64,000 nucleotides of DNA. It comes from Microbacteriaceae bacterium VKM Ac-2854 (GTDB lineage Bacteria > Actinomycetota > Actinomycetes > Actinomycetales > Microbacteriaceae). The position numbers and the translations under genes are program-made. The notes beneath the pieces were generated by a model. It was not told the origin of the DNA. It saw only the letters and a list, made by a program, of their open reading frames with translations, and did not search any database. The DNA lies in contig JABMLH010000003.1 in assembly GCA_013205085.1 (NCBI GenBank), forward strand, positions 372,001 through 436,000. The letters run 5' to 3'. This document shows positions 57,840-64,000 of this stretch, piece after piece (positions within the stretch are counted from its first letter, which is position 1; every line of letters starts with the position of its first letter).

Positions 57840-58661
57840 ATGCCCTCCCTCACCACCGGCGACGGTGTCCGCCTCGACTACACGGAGCACGGCGAGTCGA
57901 GCGGCCGAGCCGTTGTGCTCCTGGCCGGCTTCACCGCCGCCGGAACGTCGTGGCTGTACCAGCAGCGCAGCCTCGCGCGCGCCGGTTACCGCGTGCTCAC
58001 CGTGGATGCGCGCGGCCACGGGACGTCCGAGGATTCCGCGCACGGAAATCGGATGAGCCGTCGCGGGGCGGACCTGCACGAATTCGTCACCGCGCTCGAT
58101 CTGCGCGGCGCGACGCTCGTAGGACAGTCGATGGGCGGCAACTCGATCTGGGCGTATCTGAGCCTGTTCCCCGCCGACCGTCTCGCCGGAGTCGTCATCG
58201 TCGACCAGACGCCGAAGATGCTGAACACCGCCGACTGGCCGCACGGGTTCTACGGCTACGAGCCGTCGAATGCCGGCACACTCTTCGCCGAGGGCGTGCC
58301 CGGCACCGGCCGCGGCACTCCGATCGCCACGCGTGGCATCCGTCTGGCTCGGCTGCTGCGCGCCGCGCTGCCCGGTGGATGGCGTCGCGGGCCGTTGTCA
58401 GCGGGTCAGCTCGCCCTGCTGCAGGATCACGCGCTGCAAGACTGGCGCGATGTGATCGCTCGGGTGCCGGTGCCGACGCTCTTCGTCGCCGGACGCGAGA
58501 GCGAGGTCTGGCCGTGCGAGCATGCCGCCGCGTCCGCCGCGTTGTCGTCACTCGCCGCATCGGTGATCATCGAGCGCGCCGGCCATGCCACCAACATCGA
58601 GCAGCCCGGCGTCTTCGATCGCCACCTGCTGCGCTTCCTGGCGGCCGCTGCCTCGTCCTAA
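57840..58661 (+). CDS. Alpha/beta hydrolase
   Basis: A 273-residue hydrolase. AVVLLAGFTAAGTSW is the oxyanion region, VLTVDARGHGTSEDSAHG the second loop, GQSMGGNSIW carries the nucleophile Ser near residue 98, FVAGRESEVWP the acid-bearing loop, and AGHATNIEQP the His near residue 248. Cytoplasmic; substrate unknown, but the layout is that of small esterase or haloperoxidase-like enzymes. A family A palindrome overlaps the stop codon. Confidence 0.9.
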   Translation: MPSLTTGDGVRLDYTEHGESSGRAVVLLAGFTAAGTSWLYQQRSLARAGYRVLTVDARGHGTSEDSAHGNRMSRRGADLHEFVTALDLRGATLVGQSMGGNSIWAYLSLFPADRLAGVVIVDQTPKMLNTADWPHGFYGYEPSNAGTLFAEGVPGTGRGTPIATRGIRLARLLRAALPGGWRRGPLSAGQLALLQDHALQDWRDVIARVPVPTLFVAGRESEVWPCEHAAASAALSSLAASVIIERAGHATNIEQPGVFDRHLLRFLAAAASS

Positions 58662-58721
58662 CTTCGGCTGAGACGCGCCGTCAGCCGTGATCAGCGCTGA
58701 CGATGACTCTCAGCCGAAGTT
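58660..58721. repeat. Dispersed nested-hairpin element, family A copy 3
   Basis: Outer arms AACTTCGGCTGAG (58660-58672, including the TAA of the hydrolase gene) and CTCAGCCGAAGTT (58709-58721); inner GTCAGC/GCTGAC. Same family as 9247-9310 and 47474-47535. Confidence 0.85.
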
Positions 58722-58769
58722 GCGTCCGCCGGGCGGCGGCGCCGCCCCGGCGCAGACGATTCCGGGCAT

Positions 58770-58804
58770 AAAAAAAGGCCCGGGGAGTGGAGTCTCCGGG
58801 CCTT
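58770..58804 (-). terminator. Rho-independent terminator of tRNA-Asn
   Basis: On the minus strand AAGGCCCGG pairs with CCGGGCCTT (58775-58804) and is followed by a run of seven T. It begins 3 bp past the tRNA 3' end. The clearest classical terminator in the window. Confidence 0.9.
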
Positions 58805-58806
58805 CG

Positions 58807-58879
58807 CTCCCCGACTTGGACTCGAACCAAGAACCTACCGGTTAACAGCCGATTGCTCTGCCAATTGAGCTATCGAGGA
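58807..58879 (-). tRNA. tRNA-Asn (anticodon GTT)
   Basis: Cloverleaf on the minus strand: acceptor TCCTCGA/TCGGGGA, D-arm TAGCTCAATTGGCAGAGC, anticodon stem ATCGG/CCGGT with loop CTGTTAA, T-arm TTGGTTCGAGTCCAA, discriminator G, CCA not encoded. Confidence 0.95.
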
Positions 58880-58982
58880 ATATCCGCTCGCATCTCTGCG
58901 AACAGCGCGTAGCTACTTTAGCCTGCCTCCGGCGCAACTTCAAATCGAGGGGCCGAGGCGCAGGGGTCGGTAGCGGTGCGGG

Positions 58983-59903
58983 TCAGTAGCCGAGTCGCAC
59001 ATCGACGACGCCGGTGAGCGGTTCGCCGGCGAGGAACGCCCGCACGTTCCCGGTGATCCGTGCGGCCAGCAGCGGCGCCGTCATCTCGGGAGTGTCGGCC
59101 GAGTGCGGCGTGATCAGGCAGCGCGGCTCGGTCCAGAGCGGATGCCCGTCCGGCAGCGGCTCGGGGCTCGTGACATCCAGGGCCGCACCCGCGATCTCGC
59201 CCGCAGCGAGCGCCGCGACGAGAGCATCCGTGTCGACGAGGGCCCCGCGCGCGATGTTGACGAGGACGGCGGTCTCCGGCATCCGACGCAGCAGCTCGGC
59301 ATCCACCAGCTGCGCGGTGTCGTCCGTCGCGGCCGCCGCGAGCACCAGCACGTCCGCGTCCGCGACGGCGCCTGCCAGAGCGTCGGCCGCGACCGTCCGG
59401 TTCGCGCCGGGCAGCGGCTCCGTGGTGCGCCGCACCACCGTGATGTCCGCGTCGAAGACGCCCAGGAGCCGGATGAGTTCCTGCGCGATCCCGCCGGCGC
59501 CGACGATGACGACCTTCGCCCGGTGCAGGCTGCGACCGCGCTTGCCGCCCCAGCTCGTCGCCCGCGCGCGCTCGGGCAGCGAGCGCAGCAGCGCGAGCGT
59601 CAGCGCCAGTGCGTGCTCGGCGACCGGCTCCGCGTAGGCGCCTTTCGCGCTCGTCCAGGTGAGCCCCGGCCGATCCGCTGCCGCGAACACGTCGTGGAAG
59701 GCGTCGACACCCGCCCACGGCAGCTGCACCCATTCGATCTGCGGATGCGCGGCCAGCACCTCGCGCAGATCGGCTCCCTGCGAGTACGAGAGCCACACGA
59801 TGCCGCGCGTCTGCGGTCCCAGCTCCCCGACCTCACCGCCGCCGGCGCGCACCGCGTCGGCGAAGGCGTCCTTCGAGCGCGGCAGCACCGCGAAGGCGCT
59901 CAT
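58983..59903 (-). CDS. D-isomer-specific 2-hydroxyacid dehydrogenase
   Basis: A 306-residue NAD-dependent dehydrogenase. The NAD loop is VVIVGAGGIAQELIRLLG near residue 132, then the catalytic Arg in VNIARGALVDTDAL, Glu in DVTSPEPLPDGHPLW and His in LITPHSADTPEM. Its ATG overlaps the stop of the upstream ABC ATPase gene (ATGA), so it is the last gene of the peptide transporter operon. That suggests it processes a 2-hydroxy or 2-oxo acid derived from the imported substrate. Confidence 0.92.
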   Translation of the reverse strand: MSAFAVLPRSKDAFADAVRAGGGEVGELGPQTRGIVWLSYSQGADLREVLAAHPQIEWVQLPWAGVDAFHDVFAAADRPGLTWTSAKGAYAEPVAEHALALTLALLRSLPERARATSWGGKRGRSLHRAKVVIVGAGGIAQELIRLLGVFDADITVVRRTTEPLPGANRTVAADALAGAVADADVLVLAAAATDDTAQLVDAELLRRMPETAVLVNIARGALVDTDALVAALAAGEIAGAALDVTSPEPLPDGHPLWTEPRCLITPHSADTPEMTAPLLAARITGNVRAFLAGEPLTGVVDVRLGY

Positions 59904-60757
59904 CGTCCGAGCGACGCGGCGCGCGTCGCGTCGAACTGCTCGTACTCCGCGAACGCGACTCCGAGCTCCTTCACGTACGGGTGCTGCGACGCCGTGAGCA
60001 CGTCGAAGAGCGAGCCGAAGGCCACCAGCTCGCCCTGGTGCAGCACCGCGACGCGGTCGGTCGCCTTGCTGAGGACGTCCGCATCGTGGCTGATGATCAC
60101 CGCGGCGAAGCCCTCCTTCTCCCGCAGCGCCGAGAGCAGTTCGACGATCGAGTCGCGCACCGTGGCGTCGATGCCCGAGGTCGGCTCGTCCGCGATCAAC
60201 ACCTTCGGATCCAGCACCAGCGAGCGGGCGATCGCCACGCGCTGGCGCTGGCCGGCCGAGAGTTCGAACGGATAGCGGCTGAGCATCCGCAGCGGCAGGT
60301 GCACGTCATCCAGCAGCGTGGCCACCCGGACGGCGGCGCTCTTCGGGTCGTAATGCTTGTCGCGCAGGAAGAGGGGTTCGGCGATCAGTTCCGAGACCGT
60401 CAGCTCCGCGCGCAGGGTCGCGCCCGCGTCCTGCGCGAGGTACGCCACGTCGAACGTGAACCGCTTCACGTCGCGGGCGTGCAGGGCGCGCAGCCCGAAG
60501 CCCGCGACCGTCGCCTCGCCGCCCGTGATCACGGGGCGGGAATCCTTCTGCTCGCCGAAGTAGCCGTAGCCGGCGAGCGCGCGCGCCAGCGTCGACTTGC
60601 CCGATCCGCTGCTGCCGAGCAGCCCCAGCACCTCCCCCGGCTCGACGCGGAAGCTCACGCCGCGCACCGCGGTGAAGCGCTTGCTGATGCCGTGCGCCGG
60701 GTAGGTGATCGTCACATCATCGACGACGACGGGCGCGGTCGGGGTCTTCTGGCTCAT
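59900..60757 (-). CDS. Peptide-type ABC transporter ATP-binding protein (single domain)
   Basis: A 285-residue ABC ATPase. Walker A GSSGSGKST near residue 48, signature LSAGQRQR, Walker B VLIADEPTSGID, His switch ISHDAD. A longer insert between Walker A and the Q-loop (GYFGEQKDSRPVITGGEATVAGFGLRALHARDVKRFTFDVAYLAQ) distinguishes it from its neighbour. It overlaps the preceding ATPase gene by four bases. Because that neighbour already carries two ATPase domains, this is a third one in the operon; it may serve an alternative transporter. Confidence 0.9.
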   Translation of the reverse strand: MSQKTPTAPVVVDDVTITYPAHGISKRFTAVRGVSFRVEPGEVLGLLGSSGSGKSTLARALAGYGYFGEQKDSRPVITGGEATVAGFGLRALHARDVKRFTFDVAYLAQDAGATLRAELTVSELIAEPLFLRDKHYDPKSAAVRVATLLDDVHLPLRMLSRYPFELSAGQRQRVAIARSLVLDPKVLIADEPTSGIDATVRDSIVELLSALREKEGFAAVIISHDADVLSKATDRVAVLHQGELVAFGSLFDVLTASQHPYVKELGVAFAEYEQFDATRAASLGR

Positions 60758-62466
60758 GCTCCTGCGGCCTCCGCTCGGGTGATCGACCGCAGCAGCTCGC
60801 GCCGCTCGGCCTGGGCGGCGGGATCGGGAACCGGCAGCGACGCCAGCAGGCGCTGCGTGTACGGATGCTCGGGAGCGGCGAGTACCTGCGAACCCGGCCC
60901 TTCCTCCACCAGTCGCCCACGATAGAGCACGGCGATGCGGTCGGCCAGGATGTCCACCACGGCGAGGTCGTGGCTGATGAACAAGGAGGCGAAGCCGAAC
61001 TCCTGCTGCAGTTCCGCGAACAACTCCAGCACCCGCGCCTGCACGGACACGTCGAGCGCGGAGGTCGGCTCGTCCGCGATCAGCAGCTTCGGCTCGAGCG
61101 CCAGCCCGCGGGCGAGCGAGGCGCGCTGGCGCTGGCCGCCGGAGAGCTCGTGCGGGTAACGATCGCCGTAGCTCTTGGGCAGCTGCACCGCCTCCAGCAG
61201 TTCGTCGACCCGCCGGCGCGCCGCCGGCGCGGAAGGGAAGCGGCCGTGGATGATCAACGGCTCGGCCACGCACTCGGCGATCGTGAGCAGCGGATTGAAG
61301 CTCGACGCCGGATCCTGGAACACGAAGCCGATGTCGCCCCGAACCGCGCGGAACGAGCGCTCGCGCACCCCGTTCATCTCCTGGCCGAGCACGCGCAGGG
61401 ATCCGCCCGTCACCTTGGTCAGTCCGGCGATGGCCCGCCCGATGGTGGTCTTACCCGACCCGCTCTCGCCGACCAGGCCCAGCACCTCTCCGGCTCGCAG
61501 CCGGAACGAGACGCCGTCGACGGCGACGAAGCCGGAACGACCGAGCCGACCCGGGTACTGGATCCGCAGATCCGTCGCCTCGACCAGCACCTCCGCCTCC
61601 GGCGCACTCGCCCGCTCGATCGCCCGTGCCTCTGCTCTGGCCACGCCCTGGCCGACGTGCGGCACGGCGGCGAGCAGCTTCTTCGTGTACTCGGCCTGCG
61701 GCGAGGCGAACAGCGTGACCGCATCCGCCTCCTCGACGACCTTGCCCTGATACATCACGGCGACGCGATCGGCGAGATCGGCGACAACGCCCATGTTGTG
61801 GGTGATCAGCACGATCGAGGTGCCGAACTCGTCGCGGCAACGCCGGAGCAGGTCGAGGATCTCGGCCTGTACGGTCACGTCGAGAGCCGTGGTCGGCTCG
61901 TCCGCGACGATCAGCCCCGGATCGAGCACGAGCGCCATCGCGATCACGACGCGCTGCTTCTGCCCGCCCGAGAACTGGTGCGGGAAATAGTCCACCCGCG
62001 ACTGCGGTTCCGGGATGCCGACCTTGCCGAGGATCTCGATCGCCTTCGAGCGCGCCTCCTTCTTCGACATCGGGGTGTGCGCGCGCAGGCCCTCGGCGAT
62101 CTGCCAGCCGACCGTGAAGACGGGGTTCAGAGCGGTCGAGGGCTCCTGGAACACCATCGCGACGTCGGTGCCGCGCAGCTCGCGCAGCCGCGGCTGGGAG
62201 ACGGAGACGATGTCGTTGTCGGATGCGCCGTCCTTGCTGGAGAGCAGCACGACCCCCGAGGCGGAGGCCGTCTCCGGCAGCAGCCCGAGGATGGTCTTCG
62301 CGGTCACGGTCTTGCCGGAACCGGACTCCCCCACGATCGCGAGCACCTCGCCGCGATTCACGGTGAGACTGACGTCGTCGACGGCTTTCACCGCGCCGCG
62401 GTCGCTCGCGAAGGCGACCCGCAGGTTCCGGATGTCGACGATCGGCTTGGCATCGGTGGCAGTCAT
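60754..62466 (-). CDS. Peptide-type ABC transporter ATP-binding protein, two fused domains (DppD-DppF-like)
   Basis: A 570-residue fusion of two ABC ATPases for dipeptide/oligopeptide or nickel-type transporters. Domain 1: Walker A GESGSGKTVTAK near residue 46, signature FSGGQKQRV, Walker B LIVADEPTTALD. Domain 2: Walker A GESGSGKTTIGR near residue 344, signature LSGGQRQRA, Walker B LLIADEPTSALD. Both have the family's C-terminal peptide-transporter motif (HPYT in the second). The start overlaps the permease stop (ATGA). Confidence 0.93.
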   Translation of the reverse strand: MTATDAKPIVDIRNLRVAFASDRGAVKAVDDVSLTVNRGEVLAIVGESGSGKTVTAKTILGLLPETASASGVVLLSSKDGASDNDIVSVSQPRLRELRGTDVAMVFQEPSTALNPVFTVGWQIAEGLRAHTPMSKKEARSKAIEILGKVGIPEPQSRVDYFPHQFSGGQKQRVVIAMALVLDPGLIVADEPTTALDVTVQAEILDLLRRCRDEFGTSIVLITHNMGVVADLADRVAVMYQGKVVEEADAVTLFASPQAEYTKKLLAAVPHVGQGVARAEARAIERASAPEAEVLVEATDLRIQYPGRLGRSGFVAVDGVSFRLRAGEVLGLVGESGSGKTTIGRAIAGLTKVTGGSLRVLGQEMNGVRERSFRAVRGDIGFVFQDPASSFNPLLTIAECVAEPLIIHGRFPSAPAARRRVDELLEAVQLPKSYGDRYPHELSGGQRQRASLARGLALEPKLLIADEPTSALDVSVQARVLELFAELQQEFGFASLFISHDLAVVDILADRIAVLYRGRLVEEGPGSQVLAAPEHPYTQRLLASLPVPDPAAQAERRELLRSITRAEAAGA

Positions 62467-63536
62467 CGCACGTCCTCCACTCGGCTCGAATTGTCGCCCG
62501 GCTCTTCCAATCCGTCGGTGACCAGCGCTCCGCCGGGCACGACCGAGGTGGCCGCCACGTCGCCCGCGCCGGCGGCCACAGCACGCCGACCGCGCAGCCG
62601 CGGATCCGCGAGGTCGTTCAGGCTCTCGCCCACCAACGTGATGCCCAGCACCACGAGCACGATCGCGAGGCCCGGGAACAGCGAGGTCCACCAGATGCCG
62701 CTGGTGACATCCGACAGCGCCTTGTTCAGGTCGTAGCCCCACTCCGCGGCCGAGCTCGGCTCGATGCCGAAACCGAGGAAGCCCAGACCCGCGAGGGTCA
62801 GGATCGCCTCGGAGGCGTTCAGCGTGAAGATCAGCGGCAGCGTGCGTGTGGCGTTGCGCAGCACGTGCCGGAACATGATCCGCGCCGTGGACGCTCCGAC
62901 GACCTTCGCCGCCTCGACGTAGGCCTCGCTCTTGATCCGCACCGTCTCGGCGCGGATCACGCGGAAGTACTGCGGGATGTAGACGACGGTGATCGAGATC
63001 GCCGCCGCGAAGACGCCGCCCCACATGCTGGACTGGCCGCCCGAGATCACGATCGACATCACGATCGCCAGCAGCAGCGTCGGGAAGGCGTAGACCGCGT
63101 CGCAGATCACAACCAGCACGCGGTCGAGCCAGCCGCCGAGGTAGCCGGAGACCAGACCGAGGAAGACGCCGAGGAAGATCGAGAGGATCACGGCGACGAC
63201 GATCACGGCGAACGCGGTCTGCGCGCCCCAGAGCACGCGCGAGAGCACGTCGTAGCCGCCGACGGTGGTACCGAGGAGGTGCTCGCCGCTCGGAGCCTGC
63301 TGGGCGCCGAAGGCGACGCCGTCGGAGCGCAGCTGCGCGAAACCGTACGGCGCGATCAGTGGAGCGAAAGCGGTGACCAGGAGGAAGACGCCGGTGATGA
63401 TCAGGCCGGTCACGAGCATCCCGCGCTGCACACCGACGCTCTGGCGGAGCTGGTGCACCACGGGCAGCTTGGCGAAGAAGCTGCCGCGGGCGGGGGTGAC
63501 CACGCTGGTCCCCGGGGTGGGCTGGAGGGTGGACAT
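62463..63536 (-). CDS. Peptide-type ABC transporter permease (DppC-like)
   Basis: A 357-residue permease with about six helices. The N-terminal segment GMLVTGLIITGVFLLVTAFAPLIAPYG, the DppC element HLLGTTVGGYDVLSRVLWGAQTAFAVIVVAV, and the EAA loop EAYVEAAKVVGASTARIMFRHVLRNATRTL identify it. The C-terminus carries an extra hydrophilic tail of about 45 residues. It starts directly after the stop of the DppB-like gene (TGAATG, no gap). Confidence 0.93.
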   Translation of the reverse strand: MSTLQPTPGTSVVTPARGSFFAKLPVVHQLRQSVGVQRGMLVTGLIITGVFLLVTAFAPLIAPYGFAQLRSDGVAFGAQQAPSGEHLLGTTVGGYDVLSRVLWGAQTAFAVIVVAVILSIFLGVFLGLVSGYLGGWLDRVLVVICDAVYAFPTLLLAIVMSIVISGGQSSMWGGVFAAAISITVVYIPQYFRVIRAETVRIKSEAYVEAAKVVGASTARIMFRHVLRNATRTLPLIFTLNASEAILTLAGLGFLGFGIEPSSAAEWGYDLNKALSDVTSGIWWTSLFPGLAIVLVVLGITLVGESLNDLADPRLRGRRAVAAGAGDVAATSVVPGGALVTDGLEEPGDNSSRVEDVR

Positions 63537-64000
63537 TCAGTACCTCACTCGCGGGTCGATGAGTGCCGCGATGACGTCGACGATGAAGTTGGTCAGGGCG
63601 ACGATCACGGCGAGCAGGGCGACGATGCCCTGGACCGCCACGAAGTCGCGTGCCTGCAGGTACTCGCCGAGTTGGAAGCCGAGGCCCTTCCACTCGAACG
63701 TCGTCTCGGTCAGGATCGCGCCACCCAGCAGCAGGGCGATCTGCAGGCCGATGACCGTGATGATCGGGATCAGTGCCGGGCGGTAGGCGTGCTTGCGCAC
63801 GAGCCGGAACTCGCTGACACCGCGCGAGCGCGCCGCATCGACGTAGTCGGTGCCGAGCGTGCCGATCACATTGGTGCGCACGAGGCGGAGGAAGATGCCG
63901 GCGGTGAGCAGGCCGAGCGCGATCGCGGGCAGCACCGCGTGCGAGAGGACGTCGCCGACGGCGGCGCCGTCGCCGGTCTGAATCGCGTCGATGAGGTAGA
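63537..64000 (-). CDS. Peptide-type ABC transporter permease (DppB-like), C-terminal part
   Basis: Only the last 154 residues are visible; the start lies beyond the right edge. HAVLPAIALGLLTAGIFLRLVRTNVI, the EAA loop DYVDAARSRGVSEFRLVRKHAYRPALIPIITVIG and the end LTNFIVDVIAALIDPRVRY are standard DppB. A substrate-binding protein gene is expected further upstream, outside the window. Confidence 0.9.
   Translation of the reverse strand, partial: YLIDAIQTGDGAAVGDVLSHAVLPAIALGLLTAGIFLRLVRTNVIGTLGTDYVDAARSRGVSEFRLVRKHAYRPALIPIITVIGLQIALLLGGAILTETTFEWKGLGFQLGEYLQARDFVAVQGIVALLAVIVALTNFIVDVIAALIDPRVRY

Noticed and set aside
62467-63693. Upstream extension of the fused ATPase frame to a 979-residue protein
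   Set aside because: It runs antiparallel in frame through the permease gene and is low-complexity Arg-rich; the conserved ATPase starts at 62466 with an ATGA overlap.

Overview
The window looks like chromosomal DNA of a high-GC actinobacterium, most likely a member of the Microbacteriaceae. The evidence is the roughly 70% GC content, GTG/TTG starts, TANNNT promoter boxes placed directly in front of start codons, the actinobacterial histidine-phosphatase/DUF3090/SCO1664 cluster, an aceE-fasR-fabD-fabH-acpP-fabF locus followed by DUF3145, and a DUF222-type HNH gene remnant. No rRNA, integrase, transposase or CRISPR array was seen.

Layout. 1-5.3 kb: glycosyltransferase-like fragment, a GH92 alpha-mannosidase preceded by a 10-codon leaderless leader ORF, and the phosphatase/DUF3090/SCO1664 operon. 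5.3-10.1 kb: a VWA/AAA+ chaperone-like pair, a small acidic protein and a lipoprotein amidase. 10.1-11.9 kb: rifampin ADP-ribosyltransferase with a MerR regulator, divergent from an epimerase-like gene. 11.9-15.6 kb: a visibly more A/T-rich operon of five overlapping or closely spaced genes: a two-cysteine membrane peptide, an ABC ATPase, a 2-TM protein, a large permease and an M50-like membrane protease. It abuts a tRNA-Val gene and is the best candidate here for an undescribed peptide (bacteriocin/RiPP-like) system. 16-26.2 kb: membrane protein, peroxiredoxin, pyruvate dehydrogenase E1 and type II fatty-acid synthesis under a PucR-type FasR regulator, so acetyl-CoA supply and lipid initiation sit together. 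26.2-41.5 kb: regulators, a secreted coiled-coil/lysozyme-like protein, an A-family DNA polymerase, MFS and EamA exporters, RecQ, SDR, a TetR/DHFR-like pair and a LysR/EamA pair.

41.6-47.4 kb: jetA, jetB and jetC of a type I Wadjet (SMC-like plasmid defence) system, with no jetD nuclease gene in the window; jetA is preceded by a leaderless 13-codon ORF that overlaps its start. 47.5-54.6 kb: small membrane proteins, a broken HNH gene carrying a palindromic insertion, tRNA with CAT anticodon, a family-4 glycosyltransferase, a DMT transporter, peptide deformylase, a large inverted REP-like array and azlCD. 54.6-64 kb: a two-component system, an RsmC-like methyltransferase, an alpha/beta hydrolase, tRNA-Asn with a classical terminator, and a peptide-type ABC transporter operon running off the right edge.

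Two themes run through the window. First, many genes have an actinobacterial -10 box 6-7 nt before the start codon, which predicts leaderless mRNAs. Second, gene ends carry recurrent palindromic elements (one family with three copies, another with two) and several private tandem repeats. All gene calls rest on reading the sequence and remembered family features; no database search was run.
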